Notes under the pieces: generated by a model | The model's input: only the letters and a program-made list of their open reading frames with translations | Told to the model about the DNA's origin: nothing | Databases searched by the model: none | Part shown: one piece after another, positions 48,824 to 60,579 of the stretch | Layout: each line of letters begins with the position of its first letter | How positions within the stretch are numbered: the first letter of the stretch is position 1 | Source: Holtermannia corniformis | Lineage: Eukaryota > Basidiomycota > Tremellomycetes > Holtermanniales | Direction of reading: 5' to 3' | Assembly: GCA_001599935.1 (NCBI GenBank) | Contig: BCIJ01000016.1 | Span: 66,419 to 130,418, forward strand | Length of the DNA stretch: 64,000 nucleotides | Position numbers and translations under genes: made by a program

Positions 48824-50738
48824 ATGGACGCGCCGCATCTGCTGGCCCTCAAGGTGTAAGCTCGGAGTATGGACGAGTGTGCTCTGACATTCCGTAGCAT
48901 GCGCCTCTCGCGACCGGCTTTGTCTCTCACCCAACCACCCCTGTTCACACCACCAGATGCGTCGACGTCAACCGCCGAGAGCTTCCAAGACCACTTGTAC
49001 ACGTTGTCAGCTTTAGATCCAAATCGCGTCTCGTCCATATCGACCTCGCCAAGTTGGCCACTCGCCGGTCTGCAGGACGCCGCGCTCTCCCCGCTCCTCA
49101 CTCTGCCCGCCGCCTTTGGCACAATCTGCCTAGGCGAGACGTTTGCTGCCACCCTCAACCTGACCAACGAGGCCTCGCATCCTGTTCAGGGCACAAAGCT
49201 GGTCGTCGAGATGCAGGCTGTTTCCGCAAAGCACCTCATCGAGGAAAAGACGGTCGCAAACGTGCTGCAGCGAGCACACACGCTGGAAACGGCAGTCGAA
49301 TGGGAGATCAAGGAGCTTGGACTGCACGTACTGATCTGTACCGTCGAGTACGGCTCGGGATCAGACGTACGCTCCTTTCAAAAGTTCTACAAGTTTAATG
49401 TGCGTCACGGTCAGCGTCCGCGTGATAGCTCATGTCGACCTCCAGGTGTCCCCGCCGCTGTCGATCAAGACGCGGGTGCATCTGCCAATGTCACCCAACA
49501 TGCTCTTGTCACCGCACGACCGAGACAAAGTCTTCCTCGACGTTCACGTTCAGAACTCTAGCCCGGCAAGCATCGTGCTGGATCGTATCCTGCTCGAACC
49601 CGTCCAAGGCCTGGATTGCGGCATGATCAGCAATCATACGACAACGGATGGCGACAAGGGTCGAATCGGAGTGAGCGGGGGCTGTCAAACCAGCATCTTT
49701 GATGGACCGTTCCAATCACTCCAGCCGGGCGACACACGGCAGTATCTGTTTGTGCTTTGGCCGCAACAAGCGCCGGTCGCCACGGACCGCAAGGAGCCGC
49801 CTGGTACTGTATTGCCTCTTGGACGCCTTGACATCACTTGGAGCTCAAGCCCTTTCGGGGAGAAAGGTCGCCTTCTCACCTCGACATTGAACCGAAGAGT
49901 CCCCGGTCAACCGTCGCAACCAACTGCAACGACTCGTCCGCCAGCTGTGGCTCATGCTCCGCGTCCAGCAGCCACTGAAGGACGTTCCGGCAGTCCTGCA
50001 CCCCCACTCCCATCCAAGTCACCTTTGCCAGTGCCCGAGCCAGAGTTCGACGTCCGCGTGACATCACGTCCTGCTCAAGGTATCGAGCTGGAGACAACAT
50101 TCGATCTGGCCCTCCGCATCACTTGCAAGACGCAACAGGCGACATCCAAAGACGCTACCAGCCCTCGACACCTAGGTGTTCAATACGCATCGATCGCGAC
50201 AGTGGCGCCCGCCGAATTGCCACTCCTCTCGGTGCGATCCCCCCCGCCCTCTGCATCATCCCTGCCGTCCCACTTGACTTCCCCGCCGTCAGCTCGCGCG
50301 TCTCCGCTGCCGCCTTCTAGGCCATTCTCACCTCTATCCGGGCCGGTATCGCGCCCTTTGACGCCCGTGTCTACGCAGCTCCGCCTTGCGTCCAACTCGC
50401 TACTCACGCCTGTCAATCTGTCCAACACACAACTATCTACTCTCCCGACAATCCCTCCCTTTCCCCCACCGCTTCAATCCACTCAGACAGGTGTCGCACC
50501 ACAAGCCAGCGCATCCTGGTCTGGGTCGGCGCGTCTTCTGGGCAACAGTCTTTACAAAGCCACGCCAACTCTATCTGATTCAGCATCCATCGAGGTAACG
50601 CTCAGCTTTCTTGCAGAGCGCGGTGGCCTCGCGCACCTCGGCGGGCTGCGGCTGTTGGAAGCAGACGATGGCGGATGGACAAGTGGAAGAGTGCTAGGCA
50701 CTTTGGAGTCACTGGGTGATGTGTGGATTCATGCATGA
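48824..50738 (+). CDS. TRAPP III subunit TRAPPC13-like
   Basis: Member of the TRAPPC13 family (DUF974), a subunit of the TRAPP III tethering complex in Golgi traffic and autophagy. Exons 48824-48855, 48898-49399, 49446-50738; 608 residues. Diagnostic blocks: LLALKVMRLSRPAL at the start, ICLGETFAATLNLTNE, EWEIKELGLHVLICTVEYG and FQKFYKFNV. The C-terminal half has a Ser/Pro-rich insert (about residues 330-540), which is long for the family, and ends with a beta strand-rich part. Its stop is 13 bases from that of the convergent U1-70K gene. Confidence 0.82.
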
Positions 50739-50751
50739 CCTGTCACTACAA

Positions 50752-52200
50752 CTAATAGCGCGGCCGCTTCGAATCACGGTCATCATAAGCGCCTCCTCCG
50801 TACCCAGGATTGCTGCCGCCGGGCGGGCCGACACCGCCGGGTGCAGGTGGACCGCCGCCATTCTCAAAGTTGCGCTTGTACCCAGTGCCAGGTGCGGGTG
50901 CTCCGTTTGGTGCTGCGCCGTCAAAGCCGCGGTTCTGAAAGCCGACACCGCCGCTGACAAGAGTCAGCGCCATGATCCTATTGTAGTTCTGCAACTCACC
51001 TAAAGCTGCCGCGGGGCGCACCACCGCCGAAACCGCCACGATCGCCGTAACCACGATCACCACCACCAAAGCCTCCTCTATCTCCGCCAAAGCCTCCTCT
51101 GTCTCCGCCAAAGCCTCCCCTGTCCCCACCAAACCCGCCCCGACCACCGAATCCTCCGCCCCCAGGAGGGCCACTGAAGCCACCACCACCTTGGAAGCCG
51201 CCACCGAATCCTCCACGGGGTGGGCCGTTGAAGCCGCCGCGGAATCCCCCTCCACCACCACGGAAGCCGCCGCCCATACCGCCGCGGAATCCACCGCCGC
51301 CACCACGGAACCCTCCACGGAACCCACCCGGTGCACCGAAACCTGGCGGAGGCAGCGTGGCTGGGTCGACTGGCTTTGGTCTGCCACCAAGTCCACCGCC
51401 GAGCTTTCGTGGCTTCCATCCTTTGACCGTGCGGCCGCGCTCGACGTCAACGAGGATCTTCTTGTGGTGGATGGGGATGCCCTCGGCGTCTTTGTAAGCA
51501 GCTGTGTAGCGGATTAGCTTGCAACTCGATTGTGACGGCTGACATACCCTTCATATCACGTTCGCGCTCGTAGACAACAAACGCATACGAATGCGACTTT
51601 TGTTTCCGATCGCGGACAATGCGCACACGCTCAATGGCACCGTACATCTCGAACTCTCTTCGCAGATCGGCTTCGGTTGCTTTCTTTGACTGTGGCGCAC
51701 GATCAGTTGACATGATCAATGCAGAAATGAACTCACTAGACGGGCAATGAAGAGCGTCTTGTACGGATCCCCGATGGCCTGCGGGTCATCCTGCGGCTTG
51801 TCTAAGATGTGCATCAGCTCGCGCCACACTGTAGCTGCCAGCAACCTGTCGACGTACACTTCTTTTCTAGCTCCTTCTTGTACTTTTCTTGCCGCTTCTT
51901 GCGTTTCTCCAGGCGCAGCTGGCGAGCGTACTCACCGGCCAGAGTAGGCTTGCTGGGCTGACTGGATGTGCCGTTGGCCGTACCCTCCACCCCGTCGCCA
52001 CTAGCTGCTGGCTCGTCCTTGAGACCTTGCTTCAATTCATTGTCCTCTGCCTCGGCTTTGATTTGCTTGAGGAGCGCGCCGACGCCTGACAGTTTCTCCG
52101 GACCACGGCGGGCCGGATCAGGTGTCAGGGGAGTGAGGAATTGAGGATGCGGCCGTGGCTGGAAGAGCTTGAGAAGGTTGGGCGGCAGTAGGGAAGTCAT
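50752..52200 (-). CDS. U1 snRNP 70 kDa protein
   Basis: Binds stem-loop I of U1 snRNA in the spliceosome. Exons: 52200-51858, 51801-51737, 51689-51548, 51501-51000, 50953-50752; 417 residues. The U1-70K N-terminal helix region ([14 protein letters not shown]) is followed by a Lys/Glu coiled coil, then [12 protein letters not shown] and an RRM with RNP1 SHSYAFVVY and the adjoining [22 protein letters not shown], which is specific to U1-70K. The rest is an RGG/FGG tail with several near-identical GGFGGDRG units. It ends with a short Asp/Arg/Lys tail. Confidence 0.92.
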
Positions 52201-52360
52201 TGCGAACGCCGACGCCAACGTCTATCAACTCGTGCAGCAAGAGGCAACCAACCCGGAAGGGGGTTACACCGCGTCGGCGTTATCACCGCATGCATCTATA
52301 ACTCCGAACCCCTTCCCCTTCAGTCCCTGCAGGCGGCTTGATATGCCTGCGAGCACTTCA

Positions 52361-53294
52361 TTAGCCGCAATCAGATGCGACGAGGATGGTAGATACCTCT
52401 TTGTCTTCTAGCAGTTCCAGGTAGCCGAGCGCGAGTGCAATCCAGAATCCGAGATCCACACCAATCGCACGCATAGCTGCCTCGTCGACCAAGATGACGC
52501 CACCAGCCGGTCGCAGTCCATAACTTGTCTCTTGACGAAAGGAAAGGATCGGGCGTCGACGTTGCGAGCCAAGGTAGGTTATGTCAAAGATCTCCACAGA
52601 AGTCAGATCCAAGCGCACGTAGAACACATGGGTTCTCACAGTCTTGGGCTTGACGAGGCCATCCACGAGACCCTGTAGAGAGCAAGTAAAGCGATGGAGG
52701 CCAACCGTCGCTTGCGCCGTCAAAGCGGCAAGCGTCGTGCCAGTCGGACCCGCTACTTGTGAGCCCGAGGGCGAGTGATGGTTGGCGGTGATTGGTTCAG
52801 GCGGACCCACGATGAAGGCCGTCGTAGAGGGCACAGTCGTTTTGCTGTCGTTGCCATTTGGTTGCGTCAAAAGGTCTACCATGCACCGTAGTCCATGCCA
52901 CGGCTGCGTTGCGTGTAGCATGCGCAGTGGTACGACATGGCCCTTGGGAAATAGCAGAGACGAAATCCACAGCGTTCGTCCGGCTTGTCCCAGAGAGCGA
53001 TGGAATTCGTACGTCCGAGACGTGTCATTCGGCACTTCAATAATCGACGTGATTTCGCGACGATCGGAACTGAGATGTCGAAGCTGAATTGTCAGACAGG
53101 CTCCGTACGCGACAGCAGTGAGAGTTCATACCTTGCGCCATAAACTTCTTCGCGTACGGCGGTCTATTACCTCGACAATGGGTTCGCCGACGACATCGGG
53201 ACTAAGCCATGAGCTGTTGCACGGACACGAACGGTACCTTGACGTACGCTTTGACATCGAATACAAGTGCAGCCGTACGCGAGATCTCGGCCAT
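52361..53294 (-). CDS. Unrecognised 279-residue protein
   Basis: Exons 53294-53248, 53201-53132, 53083-52361 close to 840 nt. The start Met was chosen because it begins the only frame that splices cleanly through both introns. Visible features: PDVVGEPIVEVIDRRTRRSLWRK, repeated beta-strand-like stretches (VFYVRLDLTSVEIFDITYLG), and a hydrophobic C-terminal helix (LGFWIALALGYLELLEDKE). The pattern of short strands with a buried C-terminal helix resembles Tubby-like/LURP folds, but that is only an impression. No catalytic motif, signal or zinc site. It lies between U1-70K and the subtilase. Confidence 0.55.
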
Positions 53295-53599
53295 CAGTCT
53301 TCTTCGTACGGCCACAGGGATAGCATCCCCTCTGCGGGACGTCGTGCAGCTCGATAACGTCGTGGCACAGGTGTTCGAAGTGTTGGTGCAGTGATCGTTG
53401 GTTGCATCGAGGCTCGAGCCGAGCTAAAGTAGTTTCGCCCAGCCTCGCCAAGACGCCGATAACGCCGCTCCTAACCCCTCTGAGAGCTCGCCACTCAACA
53501 CGAAGTATGCATCACATGAAAACGACCCAAAATCAAAAAGTGTCCTAGACGTCTCGAACGGGCGAAAGGTGATCAGCTATCGCTCATCTGGTGATATTT

Positions 53600-56500
53600 T
53601 TATCGGGAGATGACAAAGGGCTGAGAGGTCCCTGCAAACAAGATCAGTCACTCGATCTGCACTCCTAAAGGTAACACACATGCTTCGTAGTCAGCCTCGA
53701 CAGCCGGGTCGCCGGTGATCTTCAAAGCGCGCAGCAAGACTCGCAGCAGTGTCAGTCATCTTCCCAGGGCGAGAAACTCGACACACATTTGTAGCTGCCA
53801 TTCGCAACTTGGGTACCGTTTGTGAATGTTCCGTCGAAGCCAAACGTATTGTAGTCGTTTCCGGCGCCATCCGTGTTCTCGGTGCTGCAACACCGTCAAG
53901 TTACACTCTACCACCGTATACGGACACGTACTTGCGAGGTACATAGTCGGCTTCATACACGTTGCCAATGATGGGCACTTTGTTGAAAGAGTTTTTCGGC
54001 TTTTGGCTCTTGTACCAGGAGTACCACCGGAAGCCCCCGAAGCGCGCATTGGCTGGCGTGGATGCATGGTTTTTCCGCGCAACGAGGTGACCATCCTTTG
54101 TGGTCCTCAAATCGGCACGCACAAGCTCGTGGCGCCGGCGACGAGACGAGTAATTCGGAGTAAAACCCAGTGTAGCATTGGCCGAGATGAGGTCGATGAG
54201 CACGACGGCGGATCCTCCCACCAATCTCGATTCGAACATCAGCACATAGCGTAGTACACAATCGCAGCTCACCGATAGATGACACTGGGCGCATCGCCAT
54301 CCGCCAGGGTGTACGTAGTGGTTCCCACCTGAATGCTGCCAGAGGCGTCCATGATCGTAGGCGAGTTGAAACCCAAGTAGTAGTCCGTGGGATCGATGAT
54401 TGGCAGGTTCTTGAGCTTGGCGGCGATTCCTGCAGATCATAAGCTCAATCACACATTTTCTTTAATCACTTACCAAGATAAGGCACATGCAAAAGCGCGC
54501 CGTCACGAGCAACTCCGATGAAGCCAGAGTAGACAGGGAATTCCTGAGACGCAACACCCTTAGGCGGAGTGAAGTACAGCAGAATCGTCTTGGACGCTCC
54601 TGGCCGCAAGCTGAACCGGGTGTCGGAGATTCTAACACTCGCCTGCGAGCCAGATTGCGGCAGCGGGCCAATAGCAGATTGGTTCACACCCTTCACCGAT
54701 GTCAGCCCTGCGACATCTATATTTGGGACCAACCGTCTGGAACAAGGCTGCGGTACCTGCTGGCAGATGCGACACCGTATACTGTGCAGAGTTGCGCCCG
54801 TTGTCATTGTTCGTGATCTGCGCTCAGATCAGTGCCCGAAGCCGTGAACAACGAAACATACTGTCAGATACTGCACCGACCTCAGGTTGGCAGTGTCATT
54901 CAGAGCGAGTTCTGACGGAAAGATCGCAGTTGAAGCGTGGATGGCGTCGTAAATCTGCAGTTGACCAGCGCCTTGCTGTGCGACGGTGAACAGGGTTGAG
55001 TCGGCCGTACTGGTGGCCAGCACTTTGGCGTTGATCTGGAGGGCTGACTGTACTCCTGTCGGGTTGACCTGATCGACGCCTTTGGCTGCTAGATACAGTG
55101 CCGCGGCCCCAGCAGCATAAGCGCTAGACCAGCTGGTGCCTAGTGATGTGTCAGTTGAGCCTAACGCAAGCCTGTCTACCGACCATCGGTGATGCTGTAA
55201 TTGTTGAAGGCTGTGGGGACGATGCCGATGATGTCTGTGATCGTCAACTCGGTTTGGCCGTAAATCAATCGCACGTACTGCTACCGGGAGCCAAAACTTG
55301 CGGCTTCAGTTCAGCTACGACCGCATAAGCACCAGCCCTTTGGTGCTAGAACATACCCACCGTTGTTGGTCGGGCCAATTGACGAGAAGTATGACGTCAA
55401 GCCGCCTGTTGCGCTGTTTGCCAGCGGGGCGGGGTTGAAGAAGAAGTTGACTGTGGTGTTGGCTCCGGTCGCCACTTGCGACAGCAACTGAGATGGTCAG
55501 CATAGATCAAACCACCCCAGTCACCATACATAGTCGCCATCTGCAGCACTGATGAGTGCAAAGTTGATGAGTGGCTGAACAGTGTCAGTGTCAGGACTGC
55601 AGTCAGAGTGTACCTACGAAGTTTTGGTACAGCGGGGCCGTGTCCGGGGTACTACGCGTATTAAAGATCTGGTCGAGGACGGCGTGTCGTACTCACTTGA
55701 CCACAAAGATGGCCGTCGCACCTGCCACGTAGGCATTCCTTGCCTTCTGCGACAGAGAGCAACCGCCTCGCCGCACGACCACCAGCTTGCCACCCAGATT
55801 CGGGGTACCGTCGGGAACCACACAGCCATCGTCGGCAACGCTAGCGTCTGTCGTGTATGCAAACAGTGGATATGTGCCGGTCGCGAAAGCTTCGTAGTTG
55901 AAGTACCTCTGTCACTCGATCAGCCTGGTAACGCTGCACACCGGCCGTACGGACGATTGGCCCGTAGCCTGTAGACACGGTAGCGTTGTGTGCGGGATAA
56001 ATGGTGCTGGGCACAGAATCAGCAGCATTTCGCTCAACACCCTAGATACGCACTTGTCCGTTGACCCAACCGAGACAACGCCTGCACCGGTTCCAGGCGA
56101 GTCAGTATACAACCCGCCATTTTGCCCAGAGTTCCCCGCCGACGCGGCTTGCACAGATGAGCAACACTCGAGCGCCCTTGGTAGGACTTACTGACGACGA
56201 CTCCGGCGTCGGTCAGCCGGCTGGCCAACACAGACAACGGACTTTCACTCCAAGCGCTCGTCTCGCCTGCGACAGGTGAGCTCGCAAGTCGTGTGACATG
56301 TGCACTAACCCAAGCTGAGGTTGATGATGTCCACACCGTCGTTGTAGGCGCGTTCCATAGCACTCAGAATGATGCTGTCCAGAGTTGCGCCACTGCAGCT
56401 GTAGACTCGGTATACGTAGAGTGACGCCTGAGGAGCGATACCCGTAACGTTGTATTTGTTATCGTCTGACAAGGGCAGTCAGCGACGCGCCGTTGAGCGG

Positions 56501-57863
56501 ACGATGATACGTACTTGCACCCTGTGTAGAGTCTCGCAATCAGCAGCGTGACGAAGGGGTTTGAGACACTGACGATGATGCCTGCCGTGATTGTACTGTG
56601 CGATATCAGCTCCACTTGCCCACTGGACGGTAGCAACTGACCCGTGAACGTAGCAGTTGTCGTATGGATCAGAGTCTGGGACTGGGTCGTTTGAACCGTC
56701 AAAGCTATCGCCGACCTGCAGCCTGTCAACTCGTGTCCTCGACCATATCGACCAAACGCACAAAGTCGTAACCCCCGACAACCTGAATTTTTGAGCACGC
56801 TGTATTCGCTCATGTCAGATTACAAACCTTGCAATTAGCCCCAAAGCAGCCGCCTGGTTTCAATCAGCATCCGATAGGCTGTCGGGTGACCGCAACTTAC
56901 CAAGGGGCTCTCGCGTGTAATCTACTCCAGAATCTGTACTGCTTTCAGCTACAGCGCAGCGGAAATGGGTCACTCTCACCGATCACTGCAATTTTGACAC
57001 CTTTACCGTAGTTGCCTTCGGCATGTACTTTGTCAGCGCCCTGCTGGGCTGTCAGCCCACGGACAAGCGAAACCAGTCAACTCGCAATCTGAGGAAGGAC
57101 GGAGAATCCAGTGGTAGGGTATGCTTTTGCGGTTGAAGAGGGGATAATCGTCGACGTGCTAGTAGTGCAAGTTTTTTTCTTCCCCTGACCAGAGCACTGG
57201 GTCGAGGTTGTTACGAGTTGGGTCGTGCTCGTACTTGCCGAAATATTGTGCGCGGAAGATGCCTGGGCTGGCCACGACAGGTCGTCTTTGGCGGTGCCGA
57301 CGTCTGGAAGACGCAGTAATGTGACGGGGAAGATATTCTACGGTCGGTTCAGCTCCCAAGTGTGCCGGTTGCAACCTCGACGGACTTTGATACCGGCAAG
57401 GTTCACGAGCGCCTCGAACCCCTGCAGAGGACATCAGCGCCCACATGGCGAAGGTATGGACCACTTACAGCACCGGATGCGACGGTCACGGCGGCACCGA
57501 TGAACAAGTCGGAAGTGTACTCGTTGCTGACGGTGAACGAGATCCCGCGGGCAGCGAGCCGCGAGTAGAAGTCAGCATGAGGCTAAGGCGTTGAATTAGG
57601 TTCTTGGCTCTGAGGGCGCCATATGTGCGGCCTACCGTGGTTCGTTTACTTTTCGCAGAGTCCAGGTCGGCGTTGCTCTCAAACTCGACGATATAGCGGT
57701 TCGGTACGATGGACCTGCAACGTGAGCTTTGTTCCGTGAGGAAGGCGTGAGCAGCTGACCCATGAGTCTGCAAGCCATTTGCGACATCTTGAAGCGTGAC
57801 TTTGGCTTGAGTCGCAGCTACGGTCCAAGCTGCCGCACAGAATATGCCAAGGCTCAATCGCAT
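53600..57863 (-). CDS. Secreted subtilisin-like serine protease (S8) with PA and Fn3-like domains
   Basis: A large extracellular endopeptidase in about twenty small exons; I did not fix every boundary. The first exon encodes a signal peptide (LGIFCAAAWTVAATQA), followed by an inhibitor I9 propeptide (VPNRYIVEFESNADLDS). The catalytic Asp is in KIAVIDSGVDY, the His in a YVHGT block and the Ser in ITDGTSWSSAYAAG, with LKPQVLAPGSN before it. A PA insert (GGKLVVVRRGGCSLSQKA) lies between His and Ser. After the protease come Fn3-like beta domains (FSLRPGASKTILLYFTPPKG). The triad is complete, so it is likely active. The start is the ATG at 57863 and the stop 53600-53602. Confidence 0.82.
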
Positions 57864-58188
57864 GGTGCAGTTTTGAATAGGGGTTAAGCTTTGCGACGAG
57901 GAGCAACGGGCAGAGGTAAAGGAATGTGGGTTTGTGAAGAGTGTTACGAAGTGACAGAAGGCTGCAACCGGAGCAAAGTGTTGACGTGCGATGGCAACCG
58001 GACGGCAAACCTCCGAAGCCAAACAACGCCTCGAGCGTTGCGTGAACCCCATTACGCGTCCAAAGTCAGTCGCGTCGTCGCAGCGGGCTCAGCTGTCTGC
58101 CACGTCACTTTTGTATTGCTACTCAGTTTGATATCAAAGTTGGGATTTCATGATGTAGACGTCGCGTACGGCCTTGTCGGACAAGACT
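57864..58188. promoter_or_regulatory. Divergent promoter of the subtilase and ESF1
   Basis: About 325 bases with no coding evidence. It should drive the protease to the left and ESF1 to the right. No TATA box was identified. Confidence 0.4.
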
Positions 58189-60562
58189 ATGAGTGATTCG
58201 AGGTTTGCGCGCGCAAAGACAGACCCTCGCTTCCGCAAGCCAAAGAACAAGCAGCTCAAGGTTACCATCGATGATCGATTCAAGGAAGTGCTCGAATCGG
58301 AAGACTTTGCGGAAGGAGCGCACTCTAAAGTCAAGGGCAAAGGTGAGTATGGACGTGATGTCACGACGCTTCCTAATAGTATCCAGGCCGTACCGACAAG
58401 TATGGCAGGCCGCTAGCTGCTTCGCACGAAGCCGATCAGCTCAAGCGCTTCTACCGCCTCCGTTCGCCTTCGCCCGGTACAGCGCTCGCCGAGGCACCAG
58501 AAACGTCCAAGACGTTTGTAGACTATGCGCGTGGCGAAGGCGTGCTGCAATCGTCCGACTCTGAAGCCGAGAGTGACGCGGCTGCTTCCGACATTGAGCA
58601 AGAGGAACTCGAGATCGGCCCGAGTCGCACCCGCCATCGTTTGCCCGCCGCCTCGGATAGTGACAGTGACGAGTCTGGACTGCAGGTCAATCTGGACGAG
58701 GACGAGGGTTTCGCAGATGGAACGCAGCATACCGAAGCCACCGGTGGACAGGAGGTGACATCGGACGATGATCAAGGCGAAGCTGCAGAACCAAGTTCTA
58801 GAATCGCTGCTGTCAACATGGATTGGGATAATCTCCGAGCTGGTGATCTTTTCTCAATCTTCAACTCTTTCCTGCAACCCTCCCCCAAAGATCCCCAGCC
58901 GCCTATCGGGAAACTTCTGCATGTTCGCATATATCCCAGTCAATTCGGTCTTGAGAGGATGGCCAAAGAGGAGGTTGAAGGGCCTGGTGGGGTCACATTG
59001 CGTCGGTCGCGTGATGATATGCCCGCTGGCCGACGACGCCGCAACGCTGAAGCGGAAGGTTCCGACGGAGATTACAACTTTGGAGAGATCCCCGGTCACG
59101 GCAGCGACGCAGACGACGCAGATGATGACGTCGACATGGACCGCCTGCGTCAGTATCAACTTGAGCGCCTGAGGTACGAATTCGGACTTCGTCGTATATG
59201 CAGCTCACACGATCCAGATATTATTACGCAATCGCAACCTTTTCAAATGTTGCTGCAGCCGCGCGAGTACTTGACGAGTGCAACGGAACGGAATTCGAGC
59301 ATACAGCCAACATCCTCGATCTCAGCTATGTCCCAGAGGGAATGGACTTTGACGGTGACGAGCTTCGGTTAGTATAGCGGGACGCGGTCGGCTGAGCTGA
59401 CATTACAGAGATGAAGCCAGCGAGGAACCCAAAGCTTACAAAGGCACCGACTTTGTCACCGATGTGAGTGTTGCCAGTCCGGCCTTCATCCATGTCTGAC
59501 CACCGCAGGCTTTGCGCCACTCGAAAGTCAAGCTTACTTGGGATCAAGACGACCCAAACCGCGTCAAGCTCACACGGCGGACATTGACGCGGGATGAGAT
59601 TGAGCAGGAAGACTTCAAAACCTACTTGGCGTCTTCTGATAGCGACGAGAGTGATCCCAGCGACCCCTCTGTCATGCGAGCAGCTGACTCGCATAAACGC
59701 GAGAACGCCAAGGCTCGCACAGAGCGTCTGCGAGCACTTCTGCTGGGCGATCCAGATGACGACACGTCTACTGGAGATATCTGGGGCAAAGCCGGACGTC
59801 ACGCTGCAGATCTGTCGACGGAGACCCCGCCGGTCGCAGGCGATTTGAAGATCACCTTCAAGCCGGGTCTCACGGCTAGCACACCTGTCCCGGACAGCGA
59901 AGACCTCACCACCTTGCAAAAGTACCAGCGGCGCATGAAAGAAAAGCAGCAGCGCAAAAAGGAGAAACGAGAGCTGCGACAGGGGGCGTCTGGCGAGGCT
60001 TCTGCCGCACAGTCGAAGGACGTAACTAGGGACGACTTCTTCGGCGCCAACAGTGACAGCGACGTACCGACCGGTGTAGTCAAGGCTATCAGAAAGGTCG
60101 GGCCTGGGACCGCGCTGCCCGTGGTCGAAGATGAGACTGAGGGCCGTCACTTCTCTATGACCGACGTGGTCAAGGCGGAGCGGTTGGCCGGCAAGAAACG
60201 CAAGCGTTCGAAACACTCGAAGAAAAGAGACGGCGCTGAACGGGAGCTCGAGTTGGGTGACGGTGATTGGCAGATTGACGTCAAAGATGAGCGCTTCCGA
60301 GCGTTGCATGAAGAAGCGGACTTCGCGATCGACCCCTCCAATCCAAAGTGCGTCGTCTCTCCGACGCTCATGCATCACGCTGAATCAGAATAGATACCAA
60401 AAGACCAAAGCTATGGAGCGCTTACTGGCAGAGCGAGGTGCACGGCGCACGCAATTGCCGGAAACAGAGTCCCGCTCGAGAGCGGCTTCATCGGGACAAC
60501 CGGAGCATTTTGGGAATTTGGACACATTGGTCAAGAAAATTAAGCGCAGTCACCGCACATAG
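58189..60562 (+). CDS. ESF1: Pre-rRNA processing protein Esf1
   Basis: Nucleolar protein needed for 18S rRNA maturation. Exons 58189-58342, 58387-59173, 59218-59367, 59409-59463, 59509-60347, 60394-60562; 717 residues. Conserved features: the start DSRFARAKTDPRFRKPKNK, DKYGRPL, the domain AVNMDWDNLRAGDLFSIFNSF ... VRIYPSQFGLERMAKE, YYAIATFSNVAAAARVLDECNGTEFEHTANILDLSYVPEGM, EEPKAYKGTDFVTDALRHSKVKLTWD, and the C-terminal DWQIDVKDERFRALHEEADFAIDPSNPKY. Acidic and Lys-rich patches separate them. It converges with SEC16, with 17 bases between stops. Confidence 0.92.
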
Positions 60563-60579
60563 GGTATGCATTGTACAAT

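Noticed and set aside
51010..51340. Array of plus-strand Pro-rich frames opposite the U1-70K tail
   Set aside because: Pure reflection of the Gly-rich repeats on the minus strand.
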